64,000 bases of DNA, taken from NCBI RefSeq assembly GCF_031755915.1, contig NC_083383.1:3600001-3664000 (forward strand), written 5' to 3'. The notes below the pieces were generated by a model. That model had not been told where the DNA came from. It ran no database searches and saw nothing but the letters and a program-made list of their open reading frames with translations. Of this stretch, positions 38,601-49,478 are shown in pieces; the stretch's first letter is position 1, and the number at the start of each line of letters is the position of its first letter. The translations under genes and the position numbers were made by a program. This DNA comes from Ziziphus jujuba. Lineage: Eukaryota > Streptophyta > Magnoliopsida > Rosales > Rhamnaceae.

Positions 38601-39375
38601 TACGTATATAGAAAGAAATACCCAGACAACTTCATAAAGAGTTACGTTTATTAAACAGATACAGTTTCAATGCAATTGATATAAAAGCCCAAAAGTTAAA
38701 ATAGAGAAAATAATAATAATAATAATAAAACAAGCATGGAGCATTATTCAATAACCTCTTCTCGAACAAGGCATCGAGAGCTTGGTCAAGTAAACTATCT
38801 TTATCAATTTGCATTTCTTCGTTCCCCAAAACGGACACACGATCAGAACGAACAGTCGATGACGAACTCACACTACTATTATCATCCTCGCTTTCGAACA
38901 TCGCAGCATTTTTGCGCTGAGAATTACCTGTGTTTTTTTTTTCTTTTTCTTTTTTTTTTTTTTAAAAATCAAGCATTCCCCCAATTATTCAATTGAACCA
39001 CACAAACATTAACATAGCCAATAATATGAATCAGAGCTCCCAATAAACATCTAAACAGAATTACAAAATTAAAAAACCAGAAACGAAAATCGATCACAAG
39101 TCAAATACCCTTGCAACACCCTAAAATAAAAGTTTTACTCACAGAAATTAAATTTAAAAAAAAAAAAAAAGTTTAGAGGTTTCTGTAAAATTTTAACCTG
39201 AAAGATTCGAACCAGAACAATTTCAGAATTAGAATTTAGAACAAGGAAAAGAAAACCCTAATCATTATTATCCCACAGTCAATCAAAGTCCAAACTAGAT
39301 TTTTTTTCCCCCTTTTTTTTTTTTTTTAACCTAAACAAGAAAAAAAAGGAAAAAAAGAGGCTTACGTTTTCCCAT
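35625..39375 (-). CDS. SAT32: Interferon-related developmental regulator family protein (SAT32-like)
   Basis: Thirteen exons on the minus strand close in frame: 39375-39366, 38927-38756, 38532-38452, 38022-37940, 37852-37740, 37657-37547, 37281-37172, 36924-36615, 36534-36457, 36359-36309, 36200-36111, 35967-35890 and 35675-35625 (TAG). They encode 445 aa, close to the family length. The IFRD domain spans about residues 40-340 (LLDQALDALFEKRGSTREKA, FATLLHQCLNSFKRG, TIEGWKLNPKDWQE). The IFRD C-terminal domain is at about 375-435 (NEFLHDVFGFTPKKKYLVDN, SPNSVVNKARTQLLNKQR). The coding part of exon 1 is only 10 bases (ATGGGAAAAC). Arabidopsis SAT32 (At1g27760, from memory) is linked to salt tolerance. 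Animal IFRD proteins are transcriptional co-regulators, and the molecular role in plants is uncertain. The gene converges with the CUE gene, with about 870 bases between the stop codons. Confidence 0.93.
38268..38284 (+). repeat. Poly(T)/poly(G) junction with a 17-base G tract in a SAT32-like intron
   Basis: A T run followed directly by 17 G lies in the intron between exons 3 and 4 of the SAT32-like gene. On the transcribed strand this reads as C then A. The length is uncertain because of homopolymer error. Confidence 0.75.
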
Positions 39376-40808
39376 ATCTCTGAGTACGTGACGGCTCCTA
39401 CTTTCTATCTGTGTCAGACAAACACACACGGCTGACTGATAATTTGAGGATGAGAGCGTTTTGAGAATATGAGATCGCCGGAATCGAATCGGATCAAAAT
39501 AAGAGGAAACAACGACTTCGACAATTCAGAGGGCAAATTAGCCATTAAATTTGAATATTATTAGGATTCTCAATTCTCGTCGAGAGAGAGAGAAATTGAA
39601 ACTATTTAGAATCAGCAAGAACCAAAAAATTAAAAAAAAAAAATGAGGGGCTTAAGAGGAACCGTAGGGTAGGTGGTGCTTGAGTCTTCGGGGGTTGTTT
39701 TGCTTTGCCTCATTGCCTATGCTTACCATAAAACGAATCATTCAAATTGGGTGGTACAGAATATTCGGTGAACTTGCACACGATCACACCCAGCAGTTTA
39801 CGTGCCCCATTACGTGGCACATTCCTAACCCTTGACGTGGATGAGCTTGAGAGAGTTGTGTAGAAATTGGAGATGTCGGCGTCACGCGCCAGTTGGGAGG
39901 TTGAAAGATACACACGAGGCGTTTTAAAGTTGTGAGAATTTGTGCACGTGGATTCTGAGGTTATTGTTTTTCTGGGTTCTAGCAGTGTGTCTCATGGCCT
40001 AGAACTCAGCCAGCTTTTTGGAAGCCAAGCGACAAAACTGGTGTCGCCTTTGCTATGCCGTGATCTACTCGATGTCTACGTGGCGCGTGGATTTTGTAAC
40101 AAGTTTGTTACTGGGCCGTTAGACACTTCCTGGCCCCATTGCCATTACTAATGGCCCATTCAGCTTATTTTCGAAAAGCACAGCTTGTTCCTCCCTATTC
40201 AAAAATTTGAACAGCATGGTCAATTTTGAGAATATATTTAGTACTCCGCTATCATTGCTTTTGTATATGCTATGTGTAAATTCCACTTGTTAATTTGAGT
40301 AACCATAACGTAGCTCAATAGTGCCTCTGCCTATACGAATAATTTTTTCTCTCATTGCATTTCACCAATATACTTGTTTCGGCGTTTCTTCAGTGGCTTC
40401 AACTGAATGCTTTGCTTCTTCTTCCTTATTTTGGATTGGCATGGGCCTGGTTAGCAAAATATCTGTGGGGCCCCAATATCTGTCTGGTTTCCCTTGATTT
40501 TAGGATTGATGTAGTCAGCTTGGCCCAACGATATGACCTCAATTTGTGGAACAGTTCTGGCAGGCCATCATTGAGGACAAAAAGTTAAGAGTTTGGACCG
40601 GACAACTGGACTCATAAGCTACCATGTGGTCTAGTCCTTTGGTAAGCAGCCCAACTGTCCAAAACACGTTCAAACAACTGTCTTTGAGTTTAAGCTCTTC
40701 ATCGCTAATTTCAGCAAAAAGCTTAATCTATCATTCTTCTTGACAACCGGCTGCATAATTTCCTCAAAACTCCTTCTCTTTCAAATATTCAAATGATAGA
40801 CTAAAAAA

Positions 40809-40888
40809 CTGGAAGATAATCAAAGTATTAGCAATTTATTGCCCTGTACTAGAAGATAATCAAAGCATTAACAATTTATTGCCCTATA
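40809..40888. repeat. 40-bp tandem duplication
   Basis: CTGGAAGATAATCAAAGTAT... at 40809-40848 is followed directly by CTAGAAGATAATCAAAGCAT... at 40849-40888. Both end in CAATTTATTGCCCT plus GTA or ATA. Confidence 0.85.
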
Positions 40889-43574
40889 GATTTTTTTTTT
40901 TTAAATGAAATATATAACTTAATCAGCAATCAAGCCAGCATGAGAATGCCAACCAAACTAATTGTGCAAGACCTAAATAATATGGGGAGAAAAAAAAATA
41001 AGGAAAAAAGGAAAAAGGAAAAATGAGGATGATGTATAAAATATATAAAAGAAAATTTGATAATATGCATAAATGACCGACAATAAAAAGTGTCAGAGGG
41101 TCAGATAAGGGTCCATGAATTATATAAGTGAATAATAATATAGCATGGTGAGGAAGATAGATATATGGTATATATTCTCTGTTTATCTGTATTCAAAAAA
41201 CCCTGGTGGTTACAATTCATCCTCTTGTCACAAACTAGTTGTTGGTTTTATAATGTTGTAAAAAGGGCCAAAAACATAATGAATTTCAAAGGAACAAAGG
41301 CCCTGTATACATGTTGGAAGTGGAGTTAGAGGGACAGGCATGTGAGCACACTGCCCGGTGGGTTTTGGGAGTGCCAAGTTTGAATGGAATAGGGATCCGG
41401 GGAATGCAGTCAAAACATTGGGAATCCCAATTACTCTCATATATAGTACATATTCATGTTCATACATACCCTCTTCCTCTTATAAATTATATAAGTAAGT
41501 AAAATACAAGGTAAGAATAAGACTAGCACTTTTTGTTGAAAGAAATGGCATGGAAGTTGGCGTGTCAGGATGATGTGTTTTGTGGGGCAAAACAATAACC
41601 CCCTTAGCCTATCTAATATCTATTCCCTTATGTATGTGTCAGTCATTTTTAAAGCACCAACCACAATCATGCTGCCCCGACGATCCCTCTTTTTATCTCT
41701 CTCTCTCTCCAATTTCTCTTCAGTGTTATCATTTACCGCCGTAATATCCTTTCTTTCACAATAATACTATAGAACAACCTCTCCAATCTATCCATCCATG
41801 CTTTTGTTTTCTTTTCTTTTCTTTTTTTTTTTCCACATTTTATTTCGATCTTTTAGTACGTATATTAAGAGATTTAAAATGAACCCCTCCTGGTGACAAC
41901 TTTTTCTTTTCCATGTAGATCGTACAATGTTTGTCAATAGTATACCCAAAATTATATTGGACAAGTACGCCCAAATTTCATGCTTCGTTCATGCTTTCAA
42001 TATTGGAAAAATCTGTTTATGTACTCACAAATATATATATATATATATAGATAATTATCAGTTTTTCACTTACTGAAAGGTTTGTGTCATGAGTACAGGT
42101 CCTAGTCCTTTAATTTTTCTTTGTTTAATTGCTAAATTATTTGGTCGCACAAAAAATATCATACTTTCAACTAGTGGCTAAAACTTTGTTGTTAGCATTG
42201 GTAGCCAAGAATAGTATATAAATTAAGCCAAAAATATGTTTATACACACTTAACTTCCTTAATTGCCCACGTATGGCTTAAGCATGCAGCAATCGATCCC
42301 TGATACGATTTCCAAAGAACTTAATGTTGAATGAATCATTAATTTATACCCCATCTGTCTTAAATTTCCGTAGAAGAAATCATGCATATACCTATGATTA
42401 CATTAGAAAAGCAAGAGGTAATGCCAAAATTCTGTGAAGCAAACATATCATCGATAAGATTTGCATTATCGCTTCACTTTAGGAGAGAAAAATAATAATA
42501 ATAATAATGAACTAAATCCGTTAAAGCCACGTAATCATTTTAGACAACTTAATGGGAAGAGAGAAATGAAAATTTTATAGCCTTGAAATTAATAGGAAAG
42601 CTTTGGTGGGTAAGGGTCTCATTCTTCAGGTATGGGAAAGAAGAGACATGGTTGATTTCAATCCTAGCTAGCTCTCTGCAAGTTGTGTTAAAGCGTCCGT
42701 GACCCTTTGTTTTTCATCTATTCGTTTTGCTATTATTATCGTTGCTGGACTTTTAGGTACTGAATGGGTCCTCTTGCTGTTTTTCCCTCCGTGGTCTCCT
42801 TAAATAAAACCAACCAACTTTGTTTAATGTATTAATATCCTAATCGCTCTTTCTGTATACTCCATGCTACCCCATTCACAAACAGTGCCTCACCATTTTT
42901 GTGAAACCGATTAAATAAACATTCTCTGCTACATACCAAATTAATTTTCAATTTTCCCAATCACCGTGATTTACATCATAACCATATCCATATTGTCTAC
43001 TTTTTTTTCTCAATCGAAGACGAATCTAATTTCATGTAAAAAAAAAATGTAAAAAGAAAAACTGATATTGGAAATTATAAATTATGGATTTTATTTATAA
43101 AATTATAAGCAAAAAGAGTAGTGGTGGGCCCTCATGAGATTGCATGGGGACTCAGCGAAATGCTAAAGGGGAAGGGATAGCATATATGATATGTGATCTA
43201 CAGCAGAGGCGCGCATGTAGGGTGGTCTTATTTATGAGCTTTAGGGGACGATATTTCTCTGTAAAGTTCTTCGTGACGATCCCCACTGTACCTAACCCTC
43301 TACTTTTCAATACCATGCCACCCGCTTGGCCTTGTTTTTTGGTTAAATAAAACAAGATGTCTGTTGATGGTCTTATAGGCATAGGCAAATGGTTTTACAT
43401 CGAGTGATATTACAGCAGGAGACATACAGAGACAATAATGAAACATATCAAAACTCAAAATTATTATTTTGGTTGACTTGGTTTTTTTCCGCTAAAATTA
43501 TCACCTTCAACGATTATCTATTAGACCGTGTTTTACTATGTTATGCATGATATATATACATATAAATATATATA

Positions 43575-43630
43575 TATGTATGTATGTATGTATATGTGTG
43601 TGTGCGCGCGCGCGCGTGTGCGCGTGTATA
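43575..43630. repeat. Alternating purine-pyrimidine tract (TA/TG/CG)
   Basis: ATGTATGTATGTATG passes into TGTGTGTGTGCGCGCGCG and then CGTGTGCGCGTGTATA. Long alternating TG/CG runs favour left-handed DNA. It lies in the large intergenic region, far from any supported gene. Confidence 0.85.
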
Positions 43631-44251
43631 TTGACATCGCCAAGTTCCTAACCCACCATCAAATACTCCATATCTGACGTCAATGTTTTGTCGAGATTGA
43701 TGACAGATTGGGTCCCACTTTTCCAGCGTGGTGATTTGTAGTGTCTTACTTGGTTTTGAGTGACAGAGGAAGGGTAGCTGCGTTCCAAGTTGAGAGAATT
43801 TGCAAGCTGGTTCACGTATTTATGGGGAGGTTTAAATGGGATAGTCAGTCTCATTTTTCACGTATGAAACTGCAGCGTTGTACAGACTTATAATGGCACC
43901 AAATAAAAGCCAGTAGTTAATACTTTTTATTATTATTTTCCAATATCCCTGATGATAGGGAACAAAATGCATGTGGTGTTCATAATTTCACCGCAGCGGC
44001 CTCTTCTTCGCCCTAATTTCCTTCCATTAAGAGGAAAAATGTTAGCCAGCCTTTAAAAATTGACCGTTTATTATTTATACATTTCTTAAAATACTTGATT
44101 TATTTAAGAGGTTCCAATCGATAAATGGCGATGGATCGTCAAATTCTAGTCCATCTCATCAGCAAAAACTCATGGCAGGCATTTTTTTTTTTTTTTGGGG
44201 GGGTTTTCCTATTTTACCCCTTTTTTGGTCCCCTAAGGAGTCACTATCAAC

Positions 44252-44301
<50 letters not shown>

Positions 44302-47300
44302 TGATTAACATCTACAATCGCAACATGCTACTGATGAAGATTCTCTACATTAATTTATTAGCAATAAATTGAAAAGATGAAAGATCCTCCTATTTATACA
44401 AACTTCAAAGAGTGCATTATTGGAGATTATTAATTCTTATATATATATATATATATATTTATAGCGATACATAGAGAGAGTGCTGAGATCTAGACTCTGA
44501 GAGCTAGAGATATATATAAAACTTCAATGTCGACTTCAATTCTCTTATAAGGTCTGAACAAAAGTATGCTTGCATATTTGTATTTAATGTTTTGTTCTTC
44601 ATTTGAATTCCAACTCAATAATTAACTAGGATCTATTAATTAAAGTTAATATCATAAGGCATAGGGTAGAATTTCCATTGACTTCTTAATAATTGCCTAA
44701 TTTTACCTTAATAACCTTAATCTTGCTTTTGTTTGGCTATGGCTATCATTAACAACCAACTAATTATATGCATAACACAATGAGTACTTTAATTACTACA
44801 TGGATGCCCAAATTAAATGTACGTGCTTTAATTGATTATGCTACTATGCTACCAATTAAAGCCATAATACAGAGTAATGAAGAAGTTAGTCATTTTTATG
44901 TAGACAGTCTATAGCAACAAATAAAATTTCCTGGATAAATCTATTTTAAATTTGAATAATGATAGCTTAAAATCATTTCATTAAAGCTTAAAGGGGTGGT
45001 TAATTTAATTATATATCGAAAAATAAAGGCATATATATTATAGAATAATTTGTTGGACTCGTGCTCGTAAGAGCCTCGGGATCTTGTATTGGTTCGAGGT
45101 AGATTAAAAGCTTCCAATATCGACTTCAGTGATGATTCCCTTATACCCAAATTGCTTTATTTTATTTTATTTTATTTTTCTGCTTTGATTCTAATTTGCT
45201 AAGAATTAAGTAGCCACTACTGAGCTGATTAAACTCGCCACATGATGTATGAGACGCTATTCACTCACAATGACACGTCTGAATCTATTACTCTCTTTGC
45301 TTCAATTGCCTTGGAGTTTTCCCCATTTCTTGTCTAAAGGTCATAAGAAGCTTAAAACTAACTTTAATATGTTTACTTGAACGGTTCCAAAACCTGGATC
45401 CATTATTTACTTAAATCTTTTAGTGCAAAAATGAAATACCTAGTTGTTATTATTATTTTCTTAAGTAGTCCTTTTTACAAATTTAAAATTGAAAAGGAAA
45501 GTTGTCTAGGCTGACTTTCAAGGTCAAGTAGATGATGCGCAATTGAGCTACTAGATCTTCCCTCTTCAATAATGTTAATTAAAAGGCAAACTGTTGCGAG
45601 TACATAACAAATCAATATCCCTTTCTACTCCTTTTTTTTTTTTTTTCCTAATAGGATGCTGCGATTTTTAACTTTTTTTCATTATTTGGGTTTCGATGAT
45701 AAGGACTTCTAGATTTCCAAAAGAAGTTTTATAAATTAACGGAGTTAAGAAAGGAAACCAAAGAAAATGTACAATCTTATACATTTTTCCCTTTGTACCT
45801 AAAGAAGCTAAAATGGTATAACGTTGATAAACTAGGTGTGCTAATTAACAATCAATTATCCAATTTAATTTGAAAGCAAAAGGGTAAAAATATATAAAAA
45901 TGGGGGAAGCAATAAAAGATGTAGAAAAAGTTAAAGGTGGAATGGGAGAGAATATAAAAGTTGCCGCAAAGACAAGTGAATATATATTAATTACTCGTAC
46001 TTTAATCAAAGCGCATGCCATGTTTGATATGCCAAGAGAACAAGAAGCCGTTAATTTTCACAGTTGGGTTTTGGATCTTGTGTCATGCGTCTTCTATTTT
46101 ATTACCGAGGGATTAACTTTTTCTATTCTAATTTTTTGTACATTATGCCCACCTATTTATAAAGTAAAACTATATCAATCAAACAGTTGGAGAAAAAGGA
46201 GCAATGTGAATACCTTATGCCTAAAACTGTGTTGGTCCTTTGAAACGAAGTACATCTAAAGGCAAAAAGCATTTTATTCAAATAAATAAATAATAAAAAA
46301 GGGCAAAAAGCATGAATGATAAGTTAGAGAAACTTGTGGATTCTTTTTTATAGATGAACGAAAATCTATGGAGTCTTTGTATATGATTGATTGCAAACGA
46401 CATCACCATTGAGATGAGAATATGGAGGAGTAGGGTAAACTTCGATTTTCATTCCTGGGCCCTACGCATGTGAGCTGGGTTTGTATGACACTATCTATAC
46501 GAACTATTATCAATACTTAGAAGTAGACGTTCATTAAAAGTTTTTTTAATAAAATAAATTTTAATTCGCAAACAGCCAGATATATAACATTTAGTTTCTC
46601 GCATAAAAATATAACAATAAATATTATTGTTATATTTGTTTAAAAAATTTATTTGTATTATATCATTACTTAATATGTTAACACCATAAATGTCATACAA
46701 TAATTTAGAAATTTGGATTGATAATATTATATTAGATTCACATTAATATCACACAATAAAACCCAATAAATTGGAGTGAAACACTATACACATGATAAAT
46801 CTATTAAACTCATTATGAATGGTTTTTTTTTTTTTTTGTAATTATATAGATTTTAATAATATTAAAAGGATAAATCTAGAGTGATAAATTTTTTTTATCA
46901 AAATTTTGATATTCACAATTTAACAACTTTTAAATGTTTTATTTATCCATGTATATAAGACAATATTAATTTAACACCATTTGATACTATAGTACTGTTT
47001 TATATTAAAATACTTTAATTTATTATTTTAAATATATATGGATATCTTATTTTTTAATTAAACTTTTTAAAAATTTAAAACAAAAAAATGTATTTGTAAG
47101 ATTTAAAAATTATATATTTTATTATTTAAAATCTAAATTAAATTTAAATTATTAAATTTGTGTACATTTTAATGGATTAATAAATTATATAATAAGTTAT
47201 AAGATCATAGGATTGAATTTATCTATTCCAAACAAAAACTTGACAAATCTTGATCAAATTGAATAAATTTAACAGGATCTAACTAAATCTAATTTCTCAA

Positions 47301-47381
47301 CCCCAAATGATACCTTTTAATTAAGTGCAAGATTGATACCACATGAATTTCTGGGGATTCGGTATTTGTTTTTGTTTATCG

Positions 47382-47412
<31 letters not shown>

Positions 47413-48088
47413 GGGGATAATTGACGAGATGCTTTGGATTTTGACTGCTTACGTGTCCATGTTGAAAGAAACTTAACGGAAGACCAATATTAAAATTTCC
47501 CATCCTCCAGCCACAAAAATACTCTTAAAACACTTAGTAGCAGGAGGAGGGTACGGCCCCATGTACGGTACCCCTGAAAACAACGCTGGTCGATTTTGAT
47601 TGGACGGTGTTGTCCACGACCCAACCAAACGATTTTGGTGGAATACTCGTGCCCTGAAACAAAGGCTTTCCATTCTCAGTCAAACTTGAAGTAGTCCTTG
47701 TCAAACAGAGACTTCAAAAAATAATAATAATCAAAATAAAAAATAAAAAAAAAAATGAAAACTTCTACTACCATCTAAATCTAATCTCTCACCACGTTTG
47801 GAGACAACGAGGAATCGTATTGCCAAAACGCACACCCATCTTGCTACAATTCTGTAACCGTTGAAATAGTATCGTACTCTTCCTAAGTTATTGTCTCTCT
47901 GCTCTGCATCTCCATTTCCACCTATTCTTTCTTTTTTTTTTTTCTTTTTTTTAGTCATGGTGGTCAATCAAATTAATTGTCTCTCTTTTTATCCTGGCTT
48001 CAACGCTTAAGCTATCTGATACTGTTTCACTTAGATTTCCTGTTTGATCGTAAAAGAAATAGAAAAGAAAGAAGAAAAGTAATTAAAA

Positions 48089-49478
48089 ATGGATGATGAC
48101 TTTCTGCCCAGCCTTCTTTGCCAAGAAAGTGAGACATGTTTGGATGAAGAATTTGAAGATGAAGATACATTCGTCAACTTTAATACCAACTATACCGCTT
48201 CGGAGGAAGACTATGTTGAAATGTTGATGGAGAGAGAGACAATATCTGGGTTCAAGAAAGACGATTCTTGGGTGTTTGGCAACAGGCTTAAATGTGCCCG
48301 ATTGGAAGCCATCACTTGGATTCTCAAAGTTAGTATGGCCTCGTTTCTTAAAATAATTGATTGAGCTGCTGTATTTATCAATGTCTGTAGTTGGGATTGT
48401 AATTAAAACTCTTTTATTGTTCCTTTTTTGTTTCAAAAACATAAACCAGACTAGAGCAGTTTTTGGATTTCGATTCCAAACAGCGTATCTGTCCTTGACG
48501 TACTTTGATCGATTCCTTTCCAGGAGGTCCATCCATGTAAGCCTCTTCATCAAACCCCTGTGTTTTTTTTTTTTTTTTCCCTTATCGAAATGTGTTAGAG
48601 AAAGTAAATTATCCACTTCGATTTCTTCAGAATGAACAACTTTGGGCGATTAGATTGCTGTCTGTAGCATGTTTATCTCTGGCTGCAAAGATGGAGGAGT
48701 TGAACATTCCAGCACTATCAGAGTTTCAATTAGAAGATTACAATTTCGAAAGCAAAGTGATACAGAGAATGGAGCTTTTGGTATTGAACACATTGGAATG
48801 GAGGATGGCTTTAATAACCCCATTTGCTTTTCTTCACTACTTCATCACCAAATTTTGCAATGAATCTCCACCGACTAAAATACTTTCTAGAACTGTAGAA
48901 TTCATCCTGGCCACTATGAAAGGTATTTTCATGAGCAGTTTATTTTTTACGTTCTCATTAAGTTAAATACTTTTTGGCTTACCATTAGAAAATGTTAACA
49001 CTTGGCTAGAGATCAGTTTATTGGATTATCGGCCGTCTGTTGTAGCAGCTGCTGCGACATTGTTGGCATTGGAGCAAAAATTAACAATAAAAGCATTAGA
49101 ATTGAAGATGAAATCAATTTCTCATTGTAGATTTCTCAAAATTGTGAGTTGTTTTTGTTATTCTTTTTTTTTCAAGTTTTAATCCCTCGTATTAATCAAA
49201 CATAATGACGTATATTTCTAATTAATGGGTGTTGGACTTTTTCTTTTCTGTCATAGGAAGATGTTCTTTCATGCTATAATAAAATGCAGGAGATAAAGAT
49301 GGTGAGAATTGAAGAACAACCTAAGTTTCTTTCACCAGATTTATCACCAACCCATTTGAGTTCTGTTGATGTATTAGAAACTTCTTCAGTCTCTGCGTTT
49401 TTCAATAAGAGAAGGAGGCTTGCATTCAGTAATTGTGATCACAATTATGGCGTGGCAGAAGGGGAGCGACTCGGGTAA
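48089..49478 (+). CDS. CYCD5: D-type cyclin, CYCD5-like
   Basis: Five exons close in frame: 48089-48328, 48450-48536, 48631-48922, 48989-49143 and 49257-49478 (TAA), giving 331 aa. The N-terminus carries the retinoblastoma-binding LxCxE motif (LLCQESE, residues about 9-15). The cyclin N box spans about residues 65-190 (TAYLSLTYFDRFL, AIRLLSVACLSLAAKMEE, MELLVLNTLEWRM). A shorter, divergent C box follows (DYRPSVVAAAATLLALEQ). D-type cyclins bind CDKA, phosphorylate RBR and promote the G1/S transition in the nucleus. The short length, the EDYVEML stretch after the LxCxE region and the basic RRRLAFSNCD tail fit CYCD5 better than CYCD1-4. This group assignment is by memory and would need a tree. 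Each splice site is GT/AG. Confidence 0.9.

Larger units (their letters stand above)
39376..48088. other. Intergenic region between the SAT32-like and CYCD5-like genes
   Basis: 8.7 kb with no supported gene. Open frames such as 41228-41467 (minus) and 45900-46259 (plus) lack recognisable domains or splice support. It contains probable 5' regulatory DNA of both flanking genes, GA and TA microsatellites, a 40-bp tandem duplication (40809-40888) and an alternating purine-pyrimidine tract (43575-43630). No tRNA, snRNA or known microRNA was recognised by eye. Confidence 0.5.

Noticed and set aside
41228..41467. Possible gene or microRNA precursor in the 41.2-41.5 kb stretch
   Set aside because: The sequence is less AT-rich than its surroundings, but I found no known microRNA, no strong hairpin and no domain in the translation.
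45900..46259. 119-codon open frame starting MGEAIKDVEKVKGG
   Set aside because: The start looks protein-like but the rest is a low-complexity hydrophobic translation of AT-rich DNA. No domain, splice chain or conserved motif was recognised.
48083..48616. 177-codon minus-strand frame across the cyclin gene
   Set aside because: It runs through the cyclin's exons and introns in antisense, and the plus-strand exon chain explains the region.
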